From NCBI RefSeq assembly GCF_028446585.1, contig NZ_JAPFQL010000005.1, positions 1 to 64,000 on the forward strand: a stretch of 64,000 bases of DNA, read 5' to 3'. Source of the stretch: Intrasporangium calvum. Its GTDB lineage: Bacteria > Actinomycetota > Actinomycetes > Actinomycetales > Dermatophilaceae. Positions within the stretch are counted from its first letter, which is position 1. Each line of letters begins with the position of its first letter. The notes under the pieces are model-generated. The model made no database searches and had not been told where the DNA came from. It saw only the letters and a program-made list of their open reading frames with translations. Position numbers and translations under genes: made by a program. Shown here piece by piece: positions 43,879 to 51,367 of this stretch.

Positions 43879-44739
43879 GTGACCGCCACCACCATCCTGT
43901 CCCCGTCCCAGATGGCCAGGGCGGCGGAGGACGCCGCCTATGCGAAGGCCACCAGCAGTGCGCTCAAGTCCTTCCTGCTCGGCCTCACGGCCGGCGGCTA
44001 CATCGCCCTGGGGTTCGTCTTCTTCACGACGAGCCAGGTGGGTGCCCAGGCGCTCCCCTGGGGTGTGGCCAAGGTGCTCGGTGGTCTCACCTTCTCGACC
44101 GGCCTGGCCCTCGTCGTCCTCACCGGCGCCGAGCTCTTCACGTCGTCGACGCTCACGCTGACGGCGCGGGCGAGCGGCCGGATCACGTGGCTGCAGCTGC
44201 TGCGCAACTGGACCGTGGTCTACGTCGCCAACTTCGTCGGGGCGCTGACGATGGTGGGTCTCGTCTTCTTCGCCGGGACCTGGCACAGCGCCGGGGGCGG
44301 CTGGGGGAAGGTCGTGCTGTCCACGGCGTCGTACAAGCTGCACCACACGTGGGCGGAGGCGTTCTTCCTCGGCGTCCTGTGCAACCTCATGGTCTGCCTC
44401 GCCATCTGGGCGGCCTACTCCGGGCGCACGACGACGGACAAGGTGCTCGCGGTGACCATGCCGATCGCCCTCTTCGTCGCGACCGGCTTCGAGCACTCGG
44501 TCGCCAACATGTTCATGGTGCCGCTGGGCATCCTCATCAAGGGTTCCGCCGGCGCCGACTTCTGGGCCGCGACCGGTCTCGACCCCGCGGCGTTCGCGCA
44601 CCTCACCTGGCAGCAGTTCCTCACCGGCAACCTGCTGCCGGTCACCCTCGGCAACATCGTCGGTGGCGGCGTCATGATCGGAGTCCTCTACTGGACGGTC
44701 TTCCACCACCTCGAGCGCCGCACGGCTGCCTCTCGCTGA
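43879..44739 (+). CDS. Formate/nitrite transporter family channel
   Basis: A 286-residue FNT (FocA/NirC) protein starting at GTG 43879. It has six hydrophobic helices; TGAELFTSSTL near 92-102 and FVATGFEHSVANMF near 195-208 are family signatures, and GNIVGGGVMIGVLYW closes the last helix. The histidine in GFEHSVANM is the pore histidine of the family. It moves formate, nitrite or a similar small anion. Sitting five bases after the Mo-enzyme, it probably supplies or removes that enzyme's substrate or product. Confidence 0.9.
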   Translation: MTATTILSPSQMARAAEDAAYAKATSSALKSFLLGLTAGGYIALGFVFFTTSQVGAQALPWGVAKVLGGLTFSTGLALVVLTGAELFTSSTLTLTARASGRITWLQLLRNWTVVYVANFVGALTMVGLVFFAGTWHSAGGGWGKVVLSTASYKLHHTWAEAFFLGVLCNLMVCLAIWAAYSGRTTTDKVLAVTMPIALFVATGFEHSVANMFMVPLGILIKGSAGADFWAATGLDPAAFAHLTWQQFLTGNLLPVTLGNIVGGGVMIGVLYWTVFHHLERRTAASR

Positions 44740-44788
44740 GGCAGGGCGCGCGTGGCGCCGCCCCCGCAGAGTCGGACACACTGGCCCC

Positions 44789-44896
44789 ATGCCGACCGTC
44801 GAACGTTCCGTCGTCATCGCCTGCCCCGTCGACGAGGCGTTCGCCTACCTCGCGGACCCGACCAACGGCCGCGAGTGGCGGACACTGGAACCGTGA
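44789..44896 (+). pseudogene. N-terminal remnant of a SRPBCC (polyketide cyclase-like) gene
   Basis: A 35-codon frame reading VERSVVIACPVDEAFAYLAD then PTNGREW, the start of a SRPBCC/START-like domain, which normally runs to about 140 residues. It stops at a TGA that overlaps the GTG start of the aminotransferase. I see no rest of the domain downstream, so this looks like a deletion remnant. Confidence 0.6.
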
Positions 44897-46101
44897 CCAG
44901 TAGTCGCCGCCTGTTCCAGCCGTCCCGCCGCTCCGACGTCCCACCCTTCGAGGTGATGGACGTCCTCGACCGGGTGGCGGTGCTCCGCGCAGCCGGCCGG
45001 GATGTCATCTCGCTCTGCGCCGGGGAGCCCTCGGGCGGCGCGCCGACCGCGGTGTCCCACGCGGCTGCGGCCGTGCACGCATCGGGGCAGGCCCTGACCT
45101 ACACGTCCGCTCTCGGCATCCGGCCGCTGCGTGAGGCGCTCGCCGGGCACTACCGACGCTGGTACGGCCTCGAGGTGGACCCGGCCAGGGTCGCTGTCAC
45201 CACGGGTTCGTCCGGCGGCTTCATGCTCGCCTTCCTCGCGGCCTTCGACGCTGGTGACCGTGTCGCGCTGGCCAGGCCGGGCTATCCGGCCTACCGCAAC
45301 ATCCTCGCCGCGCTCGGCTGCGAGGTCGTCGAGATCGACTGCGGGCCGGAGGTGCGCTTCCAGCCCACACCCGAGCTGCTGGAGGCGGCCCACCGGGAGG
45401 CGCCGCTCACGGGTCTCATCGTCGCCTCCCCGGCCAACCCGACGGGCACCATGGTCGACCGGGCGGAGCTGACTGCCATCACCGCGTGGTGTGCCGCCAA
45501 CGGCGTGCGCCTCGTCAGCGACGAGATCTACCACGGGGTGACCTACCCCGAGCCCGGCGCTCCCGACCCGCGCGGCGTCTGCGCGTGGGAGCTCGACGAG
45601 TCGGCCATTGTCGTCAGCTCCTTCTCCAAGTACTGGGGCATGACCGGCTGGCGGCTCGGCTGGCTGCTCCTTCCCGAGGACCTCGTGCGCCCGGTCGACG
45701 CGCTCGCCGGCAACGTCGCGCTGTGCCCGCCGGCGCCGGCGCAGTACGCCGCGGTCGAGGCCTTCACCGAGGACTCCTACGCCGAGTGCGACGAGGCCGT
45801 CGCGGAGTTCGCCCGGACGCGCAAGCTCCTCCTCGACCACGCACCCAGCCTCGGCTGGGGGACGGCCGCGCCCGCCGACGGCGCGTTCTACTACTACGCC
45901 GACCTGGGAGGCCAGCTCGACTGCTGGCCGAGCTCAGCGGCATACGCCTCGGCCTTGCTCGATCGGGAGGGCGTCGCCCTGACGCCGGGCGGCGACTTCG
46001 ACGACCGGGCCGGTGCCCGCTCGGTCCGACTCAGCTTCGCCGCCGGCTCGGCCGCGGTGGGCGAGGCGATCGAGCGAATCCGGAGGTTCCACGGGGGCTG
46101 A
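44893..46101 (+). CDS. Class I/II PLP-dependent aminotransferase
   Basis: A 402-residue fold-type I aminotransferase. The PLP lysine is in SSFSKYWGMTGWRLGW near 243; NPTGTM, DEIYHGV and the C-terminal RLSFA (substrate-binding arginine) are present. It starts at GTG 44893, overlapping the stop of the SRPBCC remnant. It resembles aspartate/aromatic aminotransferases of the AspB group. A repeat copy near residue 348 encodes SSAAY at a place where homologues commonly have a similar SSxxYA sequence. Substrate unknown. Confidence 0.87.
   Translation: MTSSRRLFQPSRRSDVPPFEVMDVLDRVAVLRAAGRDVISLCAGEPSGGAPTAVSHAAAAVHASGQALTYTSALGIRPLREALAGHYRRWYGLEVDPARVAVTTGSSGGFMLAFLAAFDAGDRVALARPGYPAYRNILAALGCEVVEIDCGPEVRFQPTPELLEAAHREAPLTGLIVASPANPTGTMVDRAELTAITAWCAANGVRLVSDEIYHGVTYPEPGAPDPRGVCAWELDESAIVVSSFSKYWGMTGWRLGWLLLPEDLVRPVDALAGNVALCPPAPAQYAAVEAFTEDSYAECDEAVAEFARTRKLLLDHAPSLGWGTAAPADGAFYYYADLGGQLDCWPSSAAYASALLDREGVALTPGGDFDDRAGARSVRLSFAAGSAAVGEAIERIRRFHGG
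45930..45946 (+). repeat. AGCGGCATAC-family repeat in the aminotransferase gene
   Basis: GAGCTCAGCGGCATACG, in frame as SSAAYA. Confidence 0.7.
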
Positions 46102-46117
46102 CCCGCTACCGTCGAGC

Positions 46118-46891
46118 ATGGGCTGGCTCTCGGGGATCGTCGACGGCATCCGGTCGTGGTGGACCGGCCGGCAACCGGGCTCGGGCCCGGCCACACCGGT
46201 GGGCGAGGCTGCGGCGATCGCCACCATCGAGGCGCTCGTGGAGCGGATGCGAGCCGTGGACGCGACCCTCGACCCCACCGACGGGGTTCACGCGTTCAGC
46301 CGGATGTATCTCCGGGTCACGGAGCTCGTGCTGGAACGGGCCACCGAGGGCTACTTCGGCAACGTCCGCTTCCTCACCCGGCTCGACATCCTCTTCGCCG
46401 GCCTCTATCTCGACACGCTCCGCAGCAGCGCGCCCACCGCCGCGTGGGCGCCGGTCTTCGAGCTGAGGAGCGCGCCCGGCCGGCTGCCGATCCAGTTCGC
46501 CCTGGCCGGGATGAACGCTCACATCAACCATGACCTGCCAATCGCCGTCGTGGCGGCCTGCCGCGAGCTGCGGCTCTCCCCGACGAGCCCGGGCATCCAC
46601 GACGACTACCTCAAGGTCAACGCGCTGCTCGCGGCCGTGCAGGAGGAGGTGCGGCAGTCGTTCCTCGACGGGCTGGCGCTCGAGGTCGACCGCACCCACG
46701 CCGGACCCGTGGCCAACCTCGTCGGCGCCTGGAGCATCAACCGGGCGCGCGACGCCGCGTGGACCAATGCCAACGTGCTCTGGCGGCTCGACGGCCACGA
46801 GCCGTTGCGCAGTGACTACGCGGCGACGCTCTCGCGCTCGGTCGGGCTGGCCGGCAGGCTGCTGCTCACACCGGTCGACGACCTCGTCTGA
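46118..46891 (+). CDS. DUF5995-family protein
   Basis: A 257-residue, mostly helical protein 16 bases after the aminotransferase. The MNAHINHDLPIAVV segment near 130 and VGAWSINRARDAAW near 205 are recognisable for DUF5995. No catalytic motif is evident apart from conserved His/Asn (NAHINHD), which might bind metal. Its last 76 bases overlap the convergent MFS gene. Function unknown. Confidence 0.7.
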   Translation: MGWLSGIVDGIRSWWTGRQPGSGPATPVGEAAAIATIEALVERMRAVDATLDPTDGVHAFSRMYLRVTELVLERATEGYFGNVRFLTRLDILFAGLYLDTLRSSAPTAAWAPVFELRSAPGRLPIQFALAGMNAHINHDLPIAVVAACRELRLSPTSPGIHDDYLKVNALLAAVQEEVRQSFLDGLALEVDRTHAGPVANLVGAWSINRARDAAWTNANVLWRLDGHEPLRSDYAATLSRSVGLAGRLLLTPVDDLV

Positions 46892-48102
46892 GCAGGGGCC
46901 GGCCGGGCCGCCATGACCCGCCGCAGGCGCCACGCGGCATGGACGGCGAGGAGGCTGATCGCGAGGTGCAGCCCGAGGAAGCCCTGGGCGAGGCCTGCGC
47001 CGAGGAGCGCGCCGGCCACCAGCGGCCCGATCGCCGAGAACGTCGTCTGGAGCGCGGCGAAGGTGCCCAGGGTCTGGCCGACCATGCCCTTGGGTGCGAG
47101 CGACGCCGTCAACGGGTTGAGCACGGGGGAGTACATCGTCTCGCCCACCGCGAAGACGCCGTACGTCGTGATGAACAGCGCCGCCGCGATCTCGGGTCGG
47201 AACTGCGCCGCGGAGAGGATGAGCCAGGAGAGCACCCAGATGGACCCGACCGCCATGAGCAGGGTCGGGGCGCTGCGGCGCGCGGTGAGGCGGACCACGA
47301 CGACCTGGATCAGCACGATGATGATCGCGTTGACCGCGGCCGCGGTGCCGATCGCCGCGGAGTCGACGTCGAGCACGGTGATCGCGTAGGCCGGCAGGCC
47401 TGCCTCGAACTGCGCGTAGAAGCCGAGCGCCAGCGTGACCGTGATGACGGCGGTCCAGCGCAGGGCCGGGCTCGCGACGATGGCACGCAGCGCGTCGAGT
47501 GGACGCCCGGGGTTGGCATCGCCGGCATCGAGTCCGCTCTCGGGGTGCGCCTCCGCGCCCACTCCGGCCAGGCCGATGATGACAGCCGACAGGGTGAAGC
47601 CGAGCGCAGCGGTCAGGAAGCCCACGTCGAGCCCGTCCGCGCGGCCGAGGTCGACGAGGTGCCCCGCGACGTAGGCCCCGAGCGCCATGCCGAGGGCCTC
47701 GCCGGTGAACTTGTAGGCGAAGACCTTGCGGCGGTCCCGGACGGCGACCCAGCGCAGCACGAGGACCTGCTTGGCCGGCATCGCGGCGGCGAGGCCGAGG
47801 CCGAAGACGAACATGCCGACGAGGAAGGTGACCGGTGACTCCGCCCGGACGAGGGCGCCCACGCCCAGGGCCGCGAGCAGCTGGGCGAGCACGGTCACGG
47901 CGACGGGGTTGAACCGGTCGGCGAGGCGCCCACCGAAGGGAGCGGCGACCAGCGCGCCGACCGAGAAGAGGGACGAGGCCGCCGCGGCCGCGAGGGAGCC
48001 CCAGCCGCGGGTGTCAGCGGCATACGCGTACTGGTAGGGCAGCACGGCGCCCCAGCCGAGCATCCCGATCGAGGACGCGAGGATGAGCAGCTTGGACCGC
48101 AT
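46816..48102 (-). CDS. MFS efflux transporter divergent from a MarR regulator
   Basis: A 428-residue major facilitator protein with about twelve helices. The loop 2-3 signature GGRLADRFNPVAV is near 58-70. The C-terminal 35 residues are polar and disordered and are read antisense to the end of the DUF5995 gene. The ATG has AAGGGGTGA before it. A divergent MarR-family gene with a shared palindromic operator suggests that the pump is induced by its substrate, probably a toxic compound. Confidence 0.82.
   Translation of the reverse strand: MRSKLLILASSIGMLGWGAVLPYQYAYAADTRGWGSLAAAAASSLFSVGALVAAPFGGRLADRFNPVAVTVLAQLLAALGVGALVRAESPVTFLVGMFVFGLGLAAAMPAKQVLVLRWVAVRDRRKVFAYKFTGEALGMALGAYVAGHLVDLGRADGLDVGFLTAALGFTLSAVIIGLAGVGAEAHPESGLDAGDANPGRPLDALRAIVASPALRWTAVITVTLALGFYAQFEAGLPAYAITVLDVDSAAIGTAAAVNAIIIVLIQVVVVRLTARRSAPTLLMAVGSIWVLSWLILSAAQFRPEIAAALFITTYGVFAVGETMYSPVLNPLTASLAPKGMVGQTLGTFAALQTTFSAIGPLVAGALLGAGLAQGFLGLHLAISLLAVHAAWRLRRVMAARPAPAQTRSSTGVSSSLPASPTERESVAA
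48014..48026 (+). repeat. AGCGGCATAC-family core in the MFS gene
   Basis: TCAGCGGCATACG read in antisense as AYAAD. Only the core is present. Confidence 0.5.
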
Positions 48103-48178
48103 GTCGATGTCACCCCTTCTGGTGTCGTGGGGGCGACTCGGTCGCCGCCCGTGGAGAACGCGGCTTCGATGCCGAACA

Positions 48179-48205
48179 TTTCGAACTCTAAGTTCGATTT
48201 CGAAA
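48179..48205. promoter_or_regulatory. MarR-type operator
   Basis: TCGAACT-CTA-AGTTCGA (48181-48197) is a perfect 7-bp dyad and is followed by palindrome TTTCGAAA (48198-48205). It stands 78 bases before the MFS start and just before marR. Confidence 0.72.
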
Positions 48206-48238
48206 GGTTAGCAGTCGAAGGAGCCGTGGCACAATCGA

Positions 48239-48751
48239 GTGGTGGCACCGAGACCGAGGACGGCCCAGGAGCAGCACCGCAAGGCCGTGGCGGCCTATGT
48301 CGCGGCGGGGGGTGAGGAGTCGGTCCAGCGCGTGATCACCGCCATCTACGGCGTGACCAAGAAGCTCGACCAGTGGTACGGCCGGCAGCTCGCCGACCTC
48401 GGGCTGACGCAGGGGGAGTGGGCCGTCGTGGCGGCGCTCGCCAAGGCGGGCGAGACCTGCCTGACCCCGAGCCAGCTCGCCGATCTCACCAATGTCGCGC
48501 CGTCGTCGATGACGCACCGTCTCGACAAGATGGCCGAGCGCGGTCTCATCCGGCGCAGCCCCGACGAGGCCAACCGCACGCGGACGCTCATCTCGCTCAC
48601 CGGCGACGGCTGGGACCTCTTCAGCGAGGCGATCCGCGAGTCCAACGTCGTCGAGAGCGACATCCTGCGTGGCCTGTCGGGTGACGAGCGCGCCGACCTC
48701 GCAGGCCTCCTCGAGCGGGTCATCGAGCAGCTCGACCGCGTCGAGGCGTGA
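48239..48751 (+). CDS. MarR-family transcriptional regulator
   Basis: A 170-residue winged-helix regulator; two adjacent GTG codons (48239, 48242) could start it. The recognition region reads TPSQLADLTNVAPSSMTHRLDKMAERGLIRR, with the wing SPDEANRTRTLISLT. N- and C-terminal helices form the dimer. It is transcribed away from the MFS pump and should bind the palindrome between them. Confidence 0.87.
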   Translation: MVAPRPRTAQEQHRKAVAAYVAAGGEESVQRVITAIYGVTKKLDQWYGRQLADLGLTQGEWAVVAALAKAGETCLTPSQLADLTNVAPSSMTHRLDKMAERGLIRRSPDEANRTRTLISLTGDGWDLFSEAIRESNVVESDILRGLSGDERADLAGLLERVIEQLDRVEA

Positions 48752-48770
48752 GCCGCGGGCACGACGAGGC

Positions 48771-48793
48771 CGTATGCCGCTGGGCTCGGTCCC
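48771..48793 (-). repeat. AGCGGCATAC-family repeat
   Basis: CGTATGCCGCTGGGCTCGGT..., 20 bases after the marR stop and in front of the bluB-cobT start. Confidence 0.8.
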
Positions 48794-48811
48794 GTCGTTA
48801 GGCTCCCCCGG

Positions 48812-50515
48812 GTGACCTACCGCCGGCCCGTCCCCTCCATCGGCGACCCGACCTCCGCGGCGGAGCGGGCTGCCGCGCCCGACGCCTGGGCGCTCACCGA
48901 CGCCATCGACCCGCTGGCCGAGGTCGTCGCGGCCCGGCGGGACATCCGCCGCTTCCGCCCGGACCCCGTCCCGGACGACGTGCTCACCGCGGTGCTCACT
49001 GCGGGACACCGGGGGCCATCGGTCGGGCACTCGCAACCGTGGCGGTTCATCGTCGTCACCGAGGCCGAGTCGCGCGATGCCGCAGCAGTGATGGCGGACC
49101 GGTGCCGGCTCAGGCAGGCGGCGGGGATGTCCGAGGACTCGGCCCGCAGCCTGCGTGACCTGCGTCTCGAGGGGATCCGCGAGGCGCCCGTCGGGATCGT
49201 CGTCGCCTGTGACCGGCGCACGCCCGCGGCCGGGGTGCTCGGCCGGGCGACCTTCCCGGACGCCGACCTCTGGTCCTGTGCGGCGGCCATCGAGAACATG
49301 TGGCTGACGGCCCGCGCCCACGGGCTCGGGCTCGGCTGGGTCACCCTCTTCGAGCCCTCCGAGCTCGCCGCGCTGCTCGGTCTGCCCGACGGTGTCGTGA
49401 CCCTCGGCTGGCTCTGCCTCGGCTGGCCCGACGAGCGGCCCCCGGAGCCGGGCCTCGAACGGGCCGGCTGGTCCAAGCGGCTGCCGCTCGACCAGGTCGT
49501 GATGCGCGAGCGCTGGACCGAGCGGCCGGCGCCCGTCTCGCACCTGCGCGCCCCCTCGCAGGAGCACGTCGTGGCCGCCCGCGACCGGGCCGACGACCTG
49601 CTCACCGTCCCCGAGTCGCTCGGAGCGCTCGACACGGTGCTCAACCGGATCGAGGCCCTCGGGCGGCGCGCGCAGGGCGGCACGCTCGTCATCGCGGCGG
49701 CCGACCATGGCGTCGTCGCGCACGGCGTGACGGCCTTCGACCCCTCGGTGACAGCGGACGTCGTCCGGGCCACCCGGGAGGGCACCTCCATGGGGGCGGT
49801 GGCCGCCCGCTCGGCAGGCCTGGCCGTCGAGCTCGTCGACGCCGGGGTGGGCAGCCCCGGGGGCGACCTCGTCCACACCGACGCGCTCGACGAGGAGGCG
49901 TATGCCGCCCTGCTTGCTCGCGGACGCACGCTGGGTCAGGCCGTGGCCGGGTCCGGGCTCGTCGCGCTCGGTGAGGTCGGCGTCGGCAACACGACGGTCG
50001 CGGCGTGCCTGGCAGCGGCCCTCCTCGGGCGCCCGGCCGGTGACGTCGTCGGGCGCGGCTCCTCCGCGGACTCGGCCATGGTCGCGCGCAAGGTCGACGT
50101 CGTCGAGCAGGCGCTGCGCCGCGTCGGGCTCCCACCCACCCCCACCCCCACCCCAAACTCGAGTGGCCCCGGCATCCACACCCTGCTCCGGCGTCTCGGC
50201 GGGGGCGAGCTCGCCGTCCTCACCGGGGTCGTCCTCGGAGCGGCCGAGGCCGGCGGAGTCGTCGTCCTCGACGGGCTCGCCACCTCCGTGGCCGCCTTGG
50301 CAGCCGTCCGGCTCGAGCCCGCAGTGGCCGCGCACCTCGTCGCGGGGCAGCGATCGCGCGAACGGGCCCACGGCCTCGTCCTCGACGAGCTCGGTCTGGA
50401 GCCGGTCCTCGACCTGCGCATCCGTGCCGGCGAGGGCGTCGGCGCGGCCCTAGCGTGCGGTGTGCTCGCCGGAGCCCACCGACTCCGGACCGACGTGGCC
50501 CGCACCACAGCGTGA
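48812..50515 (+). CDS. BluB-CobT fusion: DMB synthase and DMB phosphoribosyltransferase
   Basis: A 567-residue fusion for the lower ligand of cobalamin. Residues 35-235 are a BluB-type flavin destructase (RRDIRRFRPDPVPDD, GHSQPWRFIVV, GLGWVTLFEP), which makes 5,6-dimethylbenzimidazole from FMN. Residues 255-560 are CobT (nicotinate-nucleotide:DMB phosphoribosyltransferase) with AAADHGVVAHGVTAF, GEVGVGNTT and RAGEGVGAALA. Fusion would channel DMB directly. A proline-rich stretch (PPTPTPTP) and a half copy of the CTCGAGTGGCCCC repeat lie in the CobT part near 450. Start is GTG 48812. A cobalamin riboswitch is not visible in the short upstream gap. Confidence 0.9.
   Translation: MTYRRPVPSIGDPTSAAERAAAPDAWALTDAIDPLAEVVAARRDIRRFRPDPVPDDVLTAVLTAGHRGPSVGHSQPWRFIVVTEAESRDAAAVMADRCRLRQAAGMSEDSARSLRDLRLEGIREAPVGIVVACDRRTPAAGVLGRATFPDADLWSCAAAIENMWLTARAHGLGLGWVTLFEPSELAALLGLPDGVVTLGWLCLGWPDERPPEPGLERAGWSKRLPLDQVVMRERWTERPAPVSHLRAPSQEHVVAARDRADDLLTVPESLGALDTVLNRIEALGRRAQGGTLVIAAADHGVVAHGVTAFDPSVTADVVRATREGTSMGAVAARSAGLAVELVDAGVGSPGGDLVHTDALDEEAYAALLARGRTLGQAVAGSGLVALGEVGVGNTTVAACLAAALLGRPAGDVVGRGSSADSAMVARKVDVVEQALRRVGLPPTPTPTPNSSGPGIHTLLRRLGGGELAVLTGVVLGAAEAGGVVVLDGLATSVAALAAVRLEPAVAAHLVAGQRSRERAHGLVLDELGLEPVLDLRIRAGEGVGAALACGVLAGAHRLRTDVARTTA
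49899..49908 (-). repeat. Partial core CGTATGCCGC in bluB-cobT
   Basis: Reads EEAYAA with the rare TAT codon. It lacks the final T of the core and may be chance. Confidence 0.3.
50157..50180 (+). repeat. Half copy of the tandem-array unit inside bluB-cobT
   Basis: ACTCGAGTGGCCCC followed by GGCATCCACA agrees at 22 of 24 positions with the left end of the units at 24824, 24961 and 25100. It is read in frame as SSGPGIH after the PT repeat. Confidence 0.7.
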
Positions 50516-50527
50516 GGTGCGATGGGG

Positions 50528-50551
50528 CTGGGAGCGAGCTCAGCGGCATAC
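50528..50551 (+). repeat. AGCGGCATAC-family repeat before the carbonic anhydrase-like gene
   Basis: Full copy of the GAGCTC subtype, 13 bases after the bluB-cobT stop. It creates an apparent start ATG at 50522 that would add MGLGASSAAY to the next protein. Confidence 0.85.
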
Positions 50552-50560
50552 CCTCTGCTC

Positions 50561-51073
50561 ATGCTGACCCCCCTCGGTGACCACGCCCCCGACGTCCACG
50601 CCACCGCCTGGGTGGCCCCCAGCGCGGACGTCATCGGCCGCGTCGAGCTCCGCGAGCACTCGAGCGTCTGGTACACGGCCGTGCTGCGCGCCGAGCTCGA
50701 GCCGATCGTCCTCGGAGAGCGCAGCAACCTCCAGGACGGCGTCATCGTCCACACCGACGCCGGCAAGCCCGCCACCATCGGCGCGGGCGTCTCGGTCGGC
50801 CATCGCGCCGTCCTGCACGGGTGCACCATCGAGGACGACTGCCTCATCGGGATGGGCGCCATCGTCCTCAACCAGGCCCACATCGGCGCCGGCTCACTCA
50901 TCGCCGCCGGAGCCGTGATCCAGGAGGGTGCGGTCATCCCGCCGCGCTCCCTCGTCGCCGGCGTCCCCGGCAAGGTGCGGCGCGAGCTGACCGACGCCGA
51001 CGTCGAGCGGATCCGGGCCAATGCCGAGGGGTACGTGGGGCTGAAGGACATCCACCAGAACGCCCGCGGCTGA
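50561..51073 (+). CDS. Gamma-carbonic anhydrase-like hexapeptide-repeat protein
   Basis: A 170-residue left-handed beta-helix protein. Hexapeptide repeats run from about 18 to 120. Histidines H64, H81 and H86 match the three zinc ligands of gamma-class carbonic anhydrases (VHTD, GHRAVLHGCTI). Such proteins form trimers; activity varies. The start is ATG 50561, giving MLTPLGDH; the upstream ATG lies in a repeat and is rejected. Confidence 0.85.
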   Translation: MLTPLGDHAPDVHATAWVAPSADVIGRVELREHSSVWYTAVLRAELEPIVLGERSNLQDGVIVHTDAGKPATIGAGVSVGHRAVLHGCTIEDDCLIGMGAIVLNQAHIGAGSLIAAGAVIQEGAVIPPRSLVAGVPGKVRRELTDADVERIRANAEGYVGLKDIHQNARG

Positions 51074-51367
51074 GGGTTCGTGGCTGCGGGCCTCCCCACG
51101 CAAGCACGCGCTGCTGCGCACTGGCCCAAGCCGCGGAGCGGGACGAGCACCTCTGCGACGGTCAGAAATGACAGAGCTGACACAGTGTTCGGGGGCTGCT
51201 GGGGGACAGTCTGGTTCACGATTCAACGGAATGCTCGGCTTGCGGTCCGGGCCGACTCGACTTGCTTTCGGGCGAAAGACCCCGGCAGGGTGGGCGGCCG
51301 AACGTGACCCCTGAGATACGCAACGTGAGGAGTGGCGGCGCCCTGCTGGGCTCGCCGCCGATGAACC
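51074..51367. other. Gap before the BCCT transporter
   Basis: 294 bases without a gene. I looked for a known riboswitch, a tRNA and a clear promoter and could not support any; CTTTCGGGCGAAAG at 51264-51277 is a small hairpin. Confidence 0.4.

Noticed and set aside
48752-48811. Cobalamin riboswitch before bluB-cobT
   Set aside because: The 60-base gap is too short and has no B12-box-like sequence; a repeat copy fills it.
51160-51300. A c-di-AMP or other riboswitch before the BCCT transporter
   Set aside because: I could not lay out the conserved stems of a known class; only a small hairpin is visible.
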